The position numbers and the translations under genes were made by a program. Below are positions 37,254-46,754 of a stretch of DNA of 64,000 nt, one piece after another; the first letter of the stretch is position 1, and each line of letters starts with the position of its first letter. Under the pieces are notes generated by a model. The model had not been told where the DNA came from. It saw nothing but the letters and a program-made list of their open reading frames with translations, and did not search any database. The DNA is from Sipunculus nudus. Lineage: Eukaryota; Annelida; Sipuncula; Golfingiida; Sipunculidae. The stretch lies in assembly GCA_026874595.1 (NCBI GenBank), contig JAPPUL010000073.1, forward strand, positions 519,973 to 583,972, read 5' to 3'.

Positions 37254-37262
37254 CAGTAAAGA

Positions 37263-38261
37263 CTAACTCAATATCCTAAGTATACTCTGAGCCCTTAAAT
37301 TAGCCTGTGCTAGCATAGCAGCCGTAGTTTGATTTAATATCTGATTTTTAACAAAGTCAACTGTTTCAGCCGCCATATCAAGATCACGTACAAACGATTC
37401 AGCTTCCTGTACATTCTCAGCAGCAATATCAATAACACGTACAGTCATCTCAAGCCTACTTTGATAACCACCTAAGTCCGCCCTCTGCTTATTTACAAGA
37501 AAAAATGCAGCATCAATCTTGTCAATAGTCCGATTAGCTCCATCTTGAGTCAAATAACTTAAGGCAAGTTCTCTGTTTCCATTATTATCCACGGGGCCTT
37601 TACTAAGGCCCAAAGCTGCTGCAGACATATCTCCTATAAAGACTTTCTCACGTTGATAGCTATTAGCTCCAATATGAAGATAAAGACCTCCTCTGTCATC
37701 CCCTTCATTTCTAACCAAAGGATGCGGATTAGTTTTTCCCCTAACCACAGGAATAAGAGGTGGCATAGCTGTTTTATTACGTTCTTCAGGAGGTGGCATA
37801 GCTTGTTGCGTAATTGATGCTATCTGCCCGGCTGGATAATCAAAACCACCACGTAAAAGCTTCATAGAGTTAAACTCAGCTTGAGAAGCTATCCTATCAA
37901 CTTCATCAACGAGTTGTCTTACTTCTGTCTCAACCTGTATTCTATCCTCATAACTATAAACCCCATTAGCAGATTGAACTGCAAGTTCACGCATTCGCTG
38001 CAAAATGGAACTTGTTTCTGCAAGCCACCCCTCAGCAACTCTCATAAGCGAAAGCCCATCCTGAGCATTTCTACTAGCTTGTCTAAGCCCTCTAATTTGC
38101 GATCTCATTTTCTCAGAAACTGCAAGCCCAGAAGCATCGTCACCAGCTCGTGAAATCCTTAATCCACTAGCTAACTTTCTAATATTATTTTCACCTTCCA
38201 AAACATTGACTTTTAGGAATCGTTGCGCTCGCATAGCGCTCATATTATGATTTATAATCAT
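37263..38261 (-). CDS. flaB: FlaB-type flagellar filament core protein
   Basis: Core protein of spirochaete periplasmic flagella. The N-terminus MIINHNMSAMRAQRFL, AGDDASGLAVSEKMRSQIRG and the C-terminus ILNQTTAAMLAQANLRAQSI are typical. At 332 aa it is about 45 residues longer than common FlaB. The extra length falls in the variable centre, between LLRGGFDYPAGQ and LYLHIGANSYQREKVFIGDM. It is Pro/Arg-rich with an imperfect repeat (AMPPPEERNK, AMPPLIPVV). AGGAGGATAT precedes the ATG, with a clear promoter upstream. Confidence 0.96.
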   Translation of the reverse strand: MIINHNMSAMRAQRFLKVNVLEGENNIRKLASGLRISRAGDDASGLAVSEKMRSQIRGLRQASRNAQDGLSLMRVAEGWLAETSSILQRMRELAVQSANGVYSYEDRIQVETEVRQLVDEVDRIASQAEFNSMKLLRGGFDYPAGQIASITQQAMPPPEERNKTAMPPLIPVVRGKTNPHPLVRNEGDDRGGLYLHIGANSYQREKVFIGDMSAAALGLSKGPVDNNGNRELALSYLTQDGANRTIDKIDAAFFLVNKQRADLGGYQSRLEMTVRVIDIAAENVQEAESFVRDLDMAAETVDFVKNQILNQTTAAMLAQANLRAQSILRILS

Positions 38262-38300
38262 ATATCCTCCTTGAAATGTAGGAACAATCCATTAATATAA

Positions 38301-38329
38301 ATTATAAACTACGAAATAAAATAAGTCAA
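38301..38329 (-). promoter_or_regulatory. Sigma-70-type promoter of flaB
   Basis: On the minus strand TTGACT and a perfect TATAAT are separated by exactly 17 bp, about 40 bp upstream of the start codon. The match suggests strong housekeeping expression rather than control by sigma-28. Confidence 0.75.
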
Positions 38330-38400
38330 CGAAAAAAATATTAAATTACTTTATGACTAATACCGATAAAAAGAAGTTTTTCTAGTTAGCAGGCGACCAA

Positions 38401-39258
38401 ATGGATAAAAGCGGTAAAATGGATAAAAAGACAAAGTTAGTAGGAATACTAAACATAACAAAAGACTCATTTTCAGACGGAAATTTGTATATAGAAAAGG
38501 AGGAAGCAATTAAAAAAGCGTATAGTTTATGGGAAGAAGGAGCATCTATAATTGACATAGGAGCACAATCGACTAATCCAGATAGTGCGATACTGACAGT
38601 AGAAGAGGAGCTGTCTCGTCTTTTGCCAGTACTTAAAGTACTTAACAAAAGTGGTTTAGAAATCTCAATAGATAGCTACAAAGCAAATGTACTAAAAAGG
38701 GTACTAAGTATAGACTGTGTAAAGATGCTAAACGACATAAGCGCTCTAAGCGGCCTTGATGAAGAGCTAAAAGAACTATTAAAGAATAAAAAAGGGATAA
38801 AAGTAGTGCTAATGCATACAGCAAATCAATCTAAGGTGCTAGAAGCAGGAAAAGCGCTTAAAATGAAATGGGAAAGCAAGTCATACATAGAAAAGATAAT
38901 AATATTTTTTGAGACTAGATTAAACGAGCTGGTAAAATTGGGATTAGGAGAGGGAAGGTTTATCCTTGACCCAGGCATGGGGTTTTTTCTATCAAATAGT
39001 GCAAAAGCCAGTTTAAATGTTCTAAAAGAGCTTGACAAGTTAAAAAGGCATTTTGTAAATAACGAACTATATATATCCGTATCGCGAAAATCGTTTATAG
39101 GCGAGGCATTAGGAGGGCGAGAAGCATACGACAGAGCATCAGGCACACTACTTGCAGAGTTATATGCCTATTCAAAGGGAGCAGATTACATAAGGACACA
39201 CGATGTAAAGCAGTTATCAGACGCCTTAAAGCTACTAGATAAGATAGAAAAGGCCTAA
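38401..39258 (+). CDS. folP: Dihydropteroate synthase
   Basis: Joins p-aminobenzoate to the pterin pyrophosphate in folate synthesis; the target of sulfonamides. Length 285 aa. The N-terminal motif GILNITKDSFSDGN, the TIM-barrel segments IDIGAQSTNP and ISIDSYKANV, FILDPGMGFF and the closing SRKSFIG are all present. A second ATG at 38419 could also be used. Together with pabB and pabC this shows a folate pathway. It is divergent from flaB. Confidence 0.95.
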   Translation: MDKSGKMDKKTKLVGILNITKDSFSDGNLYIEKEEAIKKAYSLWEEGASIIDIGAQSTNPDSAILTVEEELSRLLPVLKVLNKSGLEISIDSYKANVLKRVLSIDCVKMLNDISALSGLDEELKELLKNKKGIKVVLMHTANQSKVLEAGKALKMKWESKSYIEKIIIFFETRLNELVKLGLGEGRFILDPGMGFFLSNSAKASLNVLKELDKLKRHFVNNELYISVSRKSFIGEALGGREAYDRASGTLLAELYAYSKGADYIRTHDVKQLSDALKLLDKIEKA

Positions 39259-39296
39259 AGCTCTTAACGCTAGAATCTTACCGTTAAAAAAGAGCT
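39259..39296 (+). terminator. Stem-loop after folP
   Basis: AGCTCTT pairs with AAGAGCT, with an inner AACG/CGTT pairing and a small A-rich bulge, directly after the folP stop codon. A proper T-run is lacking on the plus strand. Confidence 0.5.
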
Positions 39297-39332
39297 ATAA
39301 TTGTTATAATTCATAAAATCATGATAATAAAG

Positions 39333-39575
39333 TTATGATTTGTTATTATCAACAATAGTACCATTAAAGATAGCACGAACCATTTTAATATGGAAGAGGT
39401 CGTTCTTTGACAAATTTAATTTATTAATAATATTAAGCTCAGTTTTGTCAAAAGCACTAAAAGAGAAGTTACTAAAAGGGTGAAAAGAGTCATAATCATA
39501 GTTATACTTCTTATAAGGTTCACAAGAAGTAAGTTTAGAGTTATGAGCAGTATATAAAGAATGTTTAAGAGCCAT
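39333..39575 (-). CDS. Hypothetical protein, 80 aa
   Basis: Polar small protein (MALKHSLYTAHNSKLTSCEP at the start, aromatic and Ser/Asn-rich in the middle). GAGG lies 7-10 nt before the ATG. No family recognised. The gene stands alone between folP and a HEAT-repeat lipoprotein. Confidence 0.5.
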   Translation of the reverse strand: MALKHSLYTAHNSKLTSCEPYKKYNYDYDSFHPFSNFSFSAFDKTELNIINKLNLSKNDLFHIKMVRAIFNGTIVDNNKS

Positions 39576-39692
39576 TGCCTAACCTCAATAAATTATTTAG
39601 TATTCTATATACAGTAGAAAGGACAATTATATGAACACTTTAAGTAAAAAAAAGAGCAAAAAAGGGCAAAAAAAATTATAAGAATGTAGATT

Positions 39693-40097
39693 ATGGATAG
39701 GGGTAAAAAATTGAATAAAAGGAAGATATTACTATTGCAAGTGTTATTGACAACATATATTCTAAGTGGTTGCATATACAGATTTGACCAAATACGTTCA
39801 AACGAGTCAAAAAGAAATGATATATATATAATAGAGGCACTTGAAAAGAGTAAAGACGCCTATATAAGAGCACAAGCAGCCCAATCATTAGGACGTCTAA
39901 AAAGCAAAAGAGCCCTAAAGCCGCTAATAAAAAAATTAGAAGACATAGATTGGATAGTAAGATATTACAGTGTATGGGCACTTGGACAGATAGGAGATAA
40001 AAGTTCATTAAAAGAACTAAAGAAACGGCTTGAGATAGAAGAAGAATTCCACGTGGTTCAGGAGATAAAGCTCACAATAGAGAATCTAAATAAATAG
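39693..40097 (+). CDS. HEAT-repeat lipoprotein
   Basis: A 134-aa predicted lipoprotein: basic start, hydrophobic segment and lipobox ILSGC (Cys27). The mature part has two to three HEAT/PBS-lyase-type repeats, AYIRAQAAQSLGRLKSKRAL and WIVRYYSVWALGQIGDKSSL. These are protein-binding scaffolds. The partner is unknown. It is the last intact gene before the cluster of frameshifted genes. Confidence 0.8.
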   Translation: MDRGKKLNKRKILLLQVLLTTYILSGCIYRFDQIRSNESKRNDIYIIEALEKSKDAYIRAQAAQSLGRLKSKRALKPLIKKLEDIDWIVRYYSVWALGQIGDKSSLKELKKRLEIEEEFHVVQEIKLTIENLNK

Positions 40098-40123
40098 AAA
40101 AATTTTAAGATATTTTAAGATAA

Positions 40124-40695
40124 ATGAATAACTTGTCAAATATGCTACTGATTTTGTTGCTTGTAAATGTAGTACTTTTAGTAAGCATAGAAGGACATAC
40201 AAAAGAAAGTTTAGACTTAAAAGCGGCATCCGAAAAGAAAAGCGGAAGAAAGGAGTTTGGATTTTACATGGGGGGAGGATTTTACATGGGACTTTTAAAC
40301 CCCAAAGCTTACGATATATACTCATCACTAGGTCTTTTATATTTTCCAATAAGAACGTAGATATAAAAGTAGGCATATTCACAACGTTTCTGCCCTCCAA
40401 AGAACAAATATCCTCAAGTAGCACAAAAAGTCAGATTATCTATACAGGACTTGAATTTGGAGTTTTATACTATCCCCTACAATTTAAGGCATTAGATCTA
40501 TATTTAGGAATAAATATAGGTCTTACCTTGTGGCAAAGCTTGTATGCAAGGACTTCATTTCTTATAGGAAGCCGCTTTCATCTTAGTAAGATATTTGACA
40601 TAGATATAGGATATGGGATTAATTATAATACCGGCAGTGAGCTAAATTTCTTTTTCAGCCATTTATTTGGGCTTTATTTTGTATTTTATATTTAG
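40124..40695 (+). pseudogene. Outer-membrane beta-barrel-like protein, frameshifted
   Basis: The first frame (78 aa) has a signal peptide, a Lys/Ser linker and a barrel-type start (GFYMGGGFYMGLLNPKAYD). It stops at 40360. The sequence continues one frame over from about 40345 (NVDIKVGIFTTFLPSKE through LYLGINIGLTLWQSLY) to TAG at 40693. It consists of alternating hydrophobic strands and ends in an aromatic Ile-rich tail (LFGLYFVFYI). One T missing in the T4 run at about 40340-40343 explains the shift. Whole length would be about 190 aa, like small outer-membrane barrels. Confidence 0.7.
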
Positions 40696-40716
40696 GATAT
40701 CTTTTAAAAATCAGTT

Positions 40717-41269
40717 ATGGAAAAGGCGTTAAACTCAAAAGAGAAAGAGTGTCTGCTACAGGTAGTGAGGAAAGTAATTGAGGAGAAAATCTTTGGCATA
40801 ACAAATATAAGCTTGTATCCCCAAAAGAGTCTTTATAAAAGGGAATAACGGTGCATTCGTAAGTTTGCATAAGAAAGGCAGATTGTGTGGTTGCGTAGGA
40901 GTTATAAATCCAAGTGTGAATCTAATAGAAACAGTAGAAAAGATAGCTTACTCAAGTGCCTTTGAAGATCCTCGTTTCCCTTCACTGACAAAGGAATCAT
41001 ATAAAAATATTGCAATAGAGATATCTGTAATAGAAAAGCCAAGGTTAATAAACTCTAAAGAAGAAATAAAGATAGGCACTCACGGCATCATAATAAGAAA
41101 AGGTGTTTGCCACGGACTATTACTACCTCAGGTGGCAATAGAATATAATTTAGATAAAATACAATTCCTTGAACAAGTATCTATTAAAGCAAGCCTATCA
41201 AAAGATGCTTGGAGAACAAATGCAGAAATTCAAATATTTAGGGCACAAATATTCACTGATAAACACTAG
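40717..41269 (+). pseudogene. AMMECR1-domain protein, frameshifted
   Basis: The 5' part from ATG at 40717 (MEKALNSKEKECLLQVVRKV) runs to a stop at 40846. The conserved domain continues in the next frame from about 40823: FIKGNNGAFVSLHKKGRLCGCVG, then FEDPRFPSLT, the IEISVIEKP segment, and LLPQVA. One extra base in the C4 run at 40819-40822 would account for it. AMMECR1 proteins have no settled biochemical role. A TTG at 40865 could start a truncated product. The last codon overlaps the stop of the convergent pentapeptide gene. Confidence 0.85.
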
Positions 41270-41899
41270 TCTGCGTTATAGTAAGGTAATTCCTTATCCC
41301 ACTCTCGACTAACAAACTTCCCAACAGAAGACCACGGATACTTACCATAATACAAAACATCAGTATCACGTATATTTTTAAACGATGCACCAACAAAATT
41401 ACATTTTCTAAGATCAGAACCAGATAAATCAACATCCTCAAAACTACTCTCACAAGCATTAACACCACGCATTATTGTATTTGAAAAGTCAGAACTAGAA
41501 ATACTTATTTTCTTAAAAATCGAATCAATAAAACCTCCCCTACATGCTCTAACAAAATTAAACCGTGCCTTTTCAAAATTTGCAATATAACAATTGGCAT
41601 TAGACATATCAGACTTAGAAACTTCCATGCAATAACAGTTTGCCCTTTGCATGAAGGCATTTTGTAAATTGCAATTCTCTATAATCGCAAAAGACAAATC
41701 AACCTCAGGCAAATAGGCACTGTCTAAATTGCTGTTTATTAGTTTAGAACCCTTAAGTATAGCCCCTGTAAGAGTTTGCATCAGCAAAATCAACTCCTCT
41801 AAAATCTATATCCGACAAATCTGCCCAACTAAGATCCTCATCCCGAAAACTCTTGTTTCCCGACGATATCCTTTCTATAACCTCTTCTCTACTAAGCAT
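41266..41899 (-). pseudogene. Pentapeptide-repeat protein, frameshifted
   Basis: The 5' part from ATG at 41899 (MLSREEVIERISSGNKSFRD, then DLSWADLSDIDFRGVDFADA) is followed, after one extra base near 41773, by the frame running to 41266 (LTGAILKGSKLINSNLDSAY and so on). The A(D/N)LXX pattern recurs through both parts, typical of the right-handed quadrilateral beta-helix. The C-terminal cap (YYGKYPWSSVGKFVSREWD) is not repetitive. Predicted full length is about 210 aa. The stop codon shares the palindrome CTAG with the AMMECR1 gene. Confidence 0.85.
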
Positions 41900-41947
41900 A
41901 ATAACTAAAAAGTATTAAATCCGTTACTATGCTTCTACGCAAACTTA

Positions 41948-42854
41948 TCAAACAAACTTGTTCCAATTAGGATTAGACGTATCATCAAGATAGCCTTTAT
42001 ACTGATTTTTTAACTGTGCAAGACGCTCAGTAAATATAGGCTCATCCTTTTTATAAAATACCCCAACTGGTATTTGTGCACTCTCATCATACTGATGATC
42101 TGTTGCCGTACTTGATATCTCAAGCGCCTTAAGCCTATCTCCACATCCTTAAAACCGTTTTCATTTATATCATAAACTCGAGGCTTATAATATTTAAACG
42201 TTTCATGTAAATTATAAGTTGGACACGGAGACAACATATTGACAAACGAAAAGCCTTTATGCATTATTGCCTCTCGTATTATGTTTGTCATCTGCTTCAT
42301 GCTACCCGTATAAGTCTGAGCCACATAAGTTGCTCCATACGTTATCATAAGCTCTATAGGATTTATTGGCTTATCCAATGTCCCATAAGGTGTTAAACTT
42401 CCTGGCTTGCCCTCACGGCTTGTAGGAGATACTTGATTTTTGTTAGTGCATAAATATTATTATCCATACACAATACTGTTATATCAAAGTTTCTACGTGC
42501 GCTGTGTGGAACATGTCCTGCTCCTATTGAGAACATATCTCCATCTCCTATTGTAACCAACACTTGCAACTCCGGATTGGCCATCTTTGCTCCTATGGCA
42601 ACCGGCAACGCCCTGCCATGGCATGAATGAAATCCAAACGTCCTTAACCATAACGGTAAACGGCTTGAACAGCCTATCCCTGATACCGCAACTACATTGT
42701 CATAATCAATCTTAAGCTCGCTCATAACCTTTGTAAGTGATGTTACCACTCCAAAATCACCGCACCCAGGACACCAGGTCGGCTCTATCTCACTCCTATA
42801 CTCTTTTGGCTTTAAGGCTCTGTTAATACTTTCATATATATCTCCTTTCTTCAT
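41948..42854 (-). pseudogene. korB: 2-oxoacid:ferredoxin oxidoreductase beta subunit, two frameshifts
   Basis: Thiamine-pyrophosphate subunit of a KorAB-type enzyme. Frame one (42854 on) has TWCPGCGDFGVV and VTIGDGDMFSIGAGH. At the A5 run (42437-42441 on plus) one base is missing. Frame two continues NQVSPTSREGKPGSLTPYGTL to FSFVNMLSPCPTYN. Near 42142 a second base is lost and frame three gives DRLKALEISSTATD to the end NWNKFV at 41948. Joined length is about 301 aa, normal. The alpha subunit next to it is intact. Real inactivation or consensus error cannot be told apart here. Confidence 0.88.
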
Positions 42855-42935
42855 CTATAATTATCAGATTTAATCTCTTTTACTTTTATTTGTTATATTC
42901 TAAACCCCAGAATATCCTCTAACATAAAGAATTAT

Positions 42936-44705
42936 TTATACCTTTACCTTTTGCAAAAGCCCACGTAGACATTCTTCTATTTCTTTTGGTATAAATGGTT
43001 CCCCCCTATACACATTAAGCGTTTCTATCTTCTCATGCAACGGCAACATTGATTTTACTAGTCTTGCAAACTGCCCTTGAAAATTTGCTTCCGGTATTAC
43101 TATCTTGTCTAGTTTCGACGCAAAACTTTCTATTGCTTTCTTAGGAAGGGGCCATAATAACTTAGGATACAACGCTGAGACCTTTTCACCGCCTACTCTA
43201 AGCCTTGCTACCGCCTCCGATGCTATAGATTGGGTAAGCCCCCAACTCATAACCCCTACACGCGCTCCATCCTGCTCATCTTTAACTACCGCACCTTCAT
43301 ACTCATCCTCTATATTATCAAATTTTCGCCACCTCTTTTCTGTCATCTTTGTCCTTGTATCTGGATTCGTTCGAGGACCCGAATTCTCCGCATGTTCAAG
43401 CCCTGTTGCTGCATATGATTCCCCACTGTTGCCAGGTATCCCCATCGGCGATATCCCATCTTCTGTATCCAAATATCTCAAAAACGCCCCGTTATCTCCT
43501 CTTGCGTTCTCCCCTCTCCCATTTCTACCAACAACTCGATGTTCTATCTTTATCTTACTCATATCAGGCCTATCGATAGCCTCAACTCGTAGTGCCAAAG
43601 ATGCATCAGTTAATAGCAATACCGGACTTTGATAACGTTCTGCCAAATTAAATGCATCTATTGTCAAATACAAATTCTCCTTCACATTACTCGGCGCAAG
43701 CACTATCTTTGGAGAGTCTCCGTGACTACCATATATCGCTTGCATCAAATCACCTTGATCATGACGAGTTGGCATCCCTGTACTTGGACCACCCCTTTGT
43801 ACGTTCACTATGACAACAGGCAGTTCCGCCATAACACCAAGCCCTATTAACTCATTCATTAATGATACGCCAGGTCCTGATGTTGCACTCAACGCCTTAG
43901 CTCCTGCAAAACTCGCTCCCAAACATGTACCTAATGCTGATATCTCATCCTCTGATTGATAGACATATCCCCCTGTCCCCAAAATCATCTCTGATAAATA
44001 GTTTCCTACCGTTGTCGCTGGCGTTATCGGATATGCCCCGTAATATGAACAGCCTGCCATAGTCGCCCCAAGCGCTATTGCCTCATTACCCTCTATTACT
44101 ATTACATCTCGTGACTTGCGCGCCTCAGGGAATATATACTTATCTGTCTTTTTTATATTTTCCCTAACGTATTGTGCGCCCGCTTCTAGGGCCTTATAAT
44201 TTAAGTCGACGATTTTCTCTCCCTTCTTCGAAAACTTTTCTTTTACAGAGTCCTTTAAACTACTCATCGGTATCTTAAATAATTCCGATGCCGCTCCAAG
44301 TGCTACCATATTCTTTGTTATATAAGCACCAAGCTCCTTCTTGGCTATCCCACTCATCGGAACCGGATACATTGTTACCCCTTCAATATCCTCAGGTTCA
44401 AAATCTGCCTCAGGCCCACTATCATATACACATACTGTTCCAGGACGCAAAAGACTCTTATTTACTTCAAATGCTTCCCCATTAAAGGCAAGTAGTATAT
44501 GAAATGAATCCCCTTGCGATAATATCTCCTCATCTGATACTCGAACTTGAGATAATGCATATCCTCCTTTAATCTCTGCAGGGAAACTTTTAAATGTTAC
44601 AACTTCCATGCCTACTCGCGTTGCTGAGCGCATTAGAAAGTCCCCTGCACTAATTACCCCTTCCCCTCCTTCTCCTCCTATCTTCAATGTTAAATCTCTT
44701 GCCAT
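42936..44705 (-). CDS. korA: 2-oxoacid:ferredoxin oxidoreductase, fused gamma-alpha subunit
   Basis: A 589-aa protein with the gamma domain first (residues 1-190; MARDLTLKIGGEGGEGVISAGDF, FPAEIKGGYALSQVRVS). The alpha domain follows (VIEGNEAIALGATMAGCSYYGAYPITPATT, TSGPGVSLMNELIGLGVMAELP). This is the KorA arrangement of 2-oxoglutarate or related ferredoxin oxidoreductases, which make acyl-CoA in anaerobes. AAGGAGG precedes the ATG. It is followed by the beta gene after about 80 bp. The substrate cannot be fixed from sequence alone. Confidence 0.93.
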   Translation of the reverse strand: MARDLTLKIGGEGGEGVISAGDFLMRSATRVGMEVVTFKSFPAEIKGGYALSQVRVSDEEILSQGDSFHILLAFNGEAFEVNKSLLRPGTVCVYDSGPEADFEPEDIEGVTMYPVPMSGIAKKELGAYITKNMVALGAASELFKIPMSSLKDSVKEKFSKKGEKIVDLNYKALEAGAQYVRENIKKTDKYIFPEARKSRDVIVIEGNEAIALGATMAGCSYYGAYPITPATTVGNYLSEMILGTGGYVYQSEDEISALGTCLGASFAGAKALSATSGPGVSLMNELIGLGVMAELPVVIVNVQRGGPSTGMPTRHDQGDLMQAIYGSHGDSPKIVLAPSNVKENLYLTIDAFNLAERYQSPVLLLTDASLALRVEAIDRPDMSKIKIEHRVVGRNGRGENARGDNGAFLRYLDTEDGISPMGIPGNSGESYAATGLEHAENSGPRTNPDTRTKMTEKRWRKFDNIEDEYEGAVVKDEQDGARVGVMSWGLTQSIASEAVARLRVGGEKVSALYPKLLWPLPKKAIESFASKLDKIVIPEANFQGQFARLVKSMLPLHEKIETLNVYRGEPFIPKEIEECLRGLLQKVKV

Positions 44706-45055
44706 ACTGCCTCCTTATCCATTCCTTATTATAATAGAATGTTTATTATCCATTCCCATTATAAAATATATTATAAAATAAAGGTTAATTAGTTATATAA
44801 GATAAACATTACTATTCACAAAGAAAACAACCAGTTTAGTCTCTTTACTAAAAAAAAAGAGCCTTTTCTCTATAAGCCTATAACCTATAAGATAGATAAA
44901 CTAATTCCGATCCTCTTGCTTTGTTTTATTATTCTAATGCTTTATTTTAATACCTACCTTATCTTTTTACACAGGAAAACTACCACAACTCTAACAATCT
45001 ATTTTATACTTTATAAACCCTATAAAATTACTACTATTAGACCTATTTAACTATT
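44706..45055. other. AT-rich divergent intergenic region
   Basis: No gene, tRNA or repeat is seen in these 350 bp. The region lies between korA and the serine hydrolase, which are transcribed away from each other, so promoters for both are expected. An A9 run occurs near 44850. No convincing promoter pair was found. Confidence 0.4.
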
Positions 45056-46111
45056 ATGCTTGATAAACAGATTCAATTAATAAATACCCTTACCCACAAG
45101 GCCATACAAAATAAAACTTTTGCCGCTGTTGACATTATATTATTCAATAACCATAAAATCTTATTCCAAAAAGCCTATGGGAACATTACAAACGCCCCCT
45201 TACCTAAAAATAGCATATTTGACCTTGCTTCTTTAACTAAACCCTTAGTCACAGCCACTCTTACTTTTATGCTTTATGAGCAAAATGAGCTTTCTATTTA
45301 TGATAAGGTTCATAAGTTTTTGCCATTATTCAATAGCGACAACGAAAAACAAAAAGTCTCAATTGCTAACCTTTTAAGCCATTCATCTGGACTGCCTGAT
45401 TGGCTGCCGCTCTATGAAAATGACCGTTCTAAAGAACAGGCAACTAAAGAGTTACTACTAACTCCTCAAATAAATAAAGCCGGGCATAAGGCCGTCTATA
45501 GCTGTCTTGGTTATATAATTTTAAAGCTTATTATAGAAAAAATAGCTAAAAAGCCGTTAGACCTTTTAGCTCAAGAACTTATATTTAAACCTCTTAATAT
45601 GCAAAACTCCTACTTTAGGCCAAGCAAAACTCTCTTAAAAAAGATAGTGCCTACCGGCAATTCTAAACAACGTAAAAACATTTGGGGTGAGGTTCATGAT
45701 GATAATTCCTTGCTATTTGACTCTATAGGTGGCAATGCCGGACTTTTTGCCAATGCCTATGACGTTTTTACTTACTCTAAGATGATCCTTAACTCAGGCT
45801 CTTACAACGATACTAATCTCCTTTCTCATGAAAGCGTTAGTTTAATGTCTAAAAACTTCTTAGATAATTGGGGACTTGGTTTCCAAATTAAAACACCTGG
45901 CTCTATGGGAAACTTATTTACTAGCAAGTCGTTTGGGCATACCGGCTTTACAGGTACTTCAGTATGGCTTGACAGAAATTTAAATATCGGTATTGCCATA
46001 CTTTCTAATAGAACTTTTATGAGTTATATCAAGAATGCAGGCAGGATGAAAAGTTTTAGGGCCAAGGCTAACGACACTTTGCTCGGTTCCTTACAATCAA
46101 TAACAGCATAA
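45056..46111 (+). CDS. Serine hydrolase of the beta-lactamase/AmpC-like fold
   Basis: A 351-aa protein of the class C beta-lactamase/penicillin-binding fold. Ser59-x-x-Lys62 (SLTK) is the nucleophile motif. The second motif reads Tyr148-Ser-Cys where Tyr-x-Asn is usual, and HTGFTG is the KTG equivalent. LLSHSSGLPDW is a family signature. No signal peptide is present from the ATG, so it may be cytoplasmic and act as an esterase or peptidase rather than a lactamase. The Asn-to-Cys change also argues against normal lactamase activity. Confidence 0.85.
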   Translation: MLDKQIQLINTLTHKAIQNKTFAAVDIILFNNHKILFQKAYGNITNAPLPKNSIFDLASLTKPLVTATLTFMLYEQNELSIYDKVHKFLPLFNSDNEKQKVSIANLLSHSSGLPDWLPLYENDRSKEQATKELLLTPQINKAGHKAVYSCLGYIILKLIIEKIAKKPLDLLAQELIFKPLNMQNSYFRPSKTLLKKIVPTGNSKQRKNIWGEVHDDNSLLFDSIGGNAGLFANAYDVFTYSKMILNSGSYNDTNLLSHESVSLMSKNFLDNWGLGFQIKTPGSMGNLFTSKSFGHTGFTGTSVWLDRNLNIGIAILSNRTFMSYIKNAGRMKSFRAKANDTLLGSLQSITA

Positions 46112-46230
46112 TAAATATAAGTAGAATAAATAAGTATCTTTTAAATCTTTTATTAAAGAAAGTTAAAGCTTTAGGAGCCTTTTATAAAAAGACAATCGAT
46201 ATAATGACCAAGCATAATGATGGCCCCTAG

Positions 46231-46258
46231 GGAGGGAGGCACGACCCTACCGCCCTCC
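46231..46258. terminator. GC-rich stem-loop between convergent genes
   Basis: GGAGGG and CCCTCC form a 6-bp stem with an inner AGG/CCT pairing, in the gap between the serine hydrolase and the convergent cytochrome gene. T-runs are poor. Confidence 0.5.
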
Positions 46259-46274
46259 TTAAGCTCTTACCTTA

Positions 46275-46700
46275 CTACTTCTTAAACTGTTTTATCCACT
46301 CGTAGATAGTCTTTGCTTCTTCATCACTTAGGTCTTGTGGCGTCATTAATGTTCCAGGCCGTCCATCTTTACTTATCTTACGAAATTCTTCATAACTTAA
46401 AGCTGCTAATAACTGCTTGCTTGGATATGGCTCCCTTACTGTCCCCTCATCCTCAAAATGGCATGAGGCACACCCTTTTTCATCAAATAAATCTTCACCG
46501 CTACTTCCTACACTACCTCCTCCTGATGCAACTTCTGATTTTGGTGCCTCCTCAGGTTTTGGGGCAGGCTCTTTTTCCGTTTTTACTGCTGTTTTAGTTT
46601 CTGTAGAAGCGTTCTTATCACCACCTCCACAGCCATTTACAAAAACTCCTGTAAACCCTAAAATAATTAAAAGAAGTACATAGTACTTTATTGCATTCAA
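46275..46700 (-). CDS. Monohaem cytochrome c lipoprotein
   Basis: A 141-aa exported lipoprotein: signal segment ending in VNGC (Cys24), a Lys/Glu/Pro-rich linker (residues about 30-60), then a small cytochrome c domain with Cys77-Ala-Ser-Cys-His81 and likely axial Met119 (TLMTPQDLSDEE). It would carry electrons on the periplasmic face of a membrane. That is notable beside the ferredoxin-type metabolism seen here. No maturation genes or oxidase lie in the window. Confidence 0.88.
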   Translation of the reverse strand: MNAIKYYVLLLIILGFTGVFVNGCGGGDKNASTETKTAVKTEKEPAPKPEEAPKSEVASGGGSVGSSGEDLFDEKGCASCHFEDEGTVREPYPSKQLLAALSYEEFRKISKDGRPGTLMTPQDLSDEEAKTIYEWIKQFKK

Positions 46701-46754
46701 AAATATATCCTCCTTAAATTATAATTCTTTAAATATATTTACTTTGTTTGTAAA

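Noticed and set aside
43105-43632. 175-aa plus-strand ORF opposite korA
   Set aside because: It is a shadow of the intact korA gene on the other strand, with Ser/Pro-rich composition expected from antisense reading.
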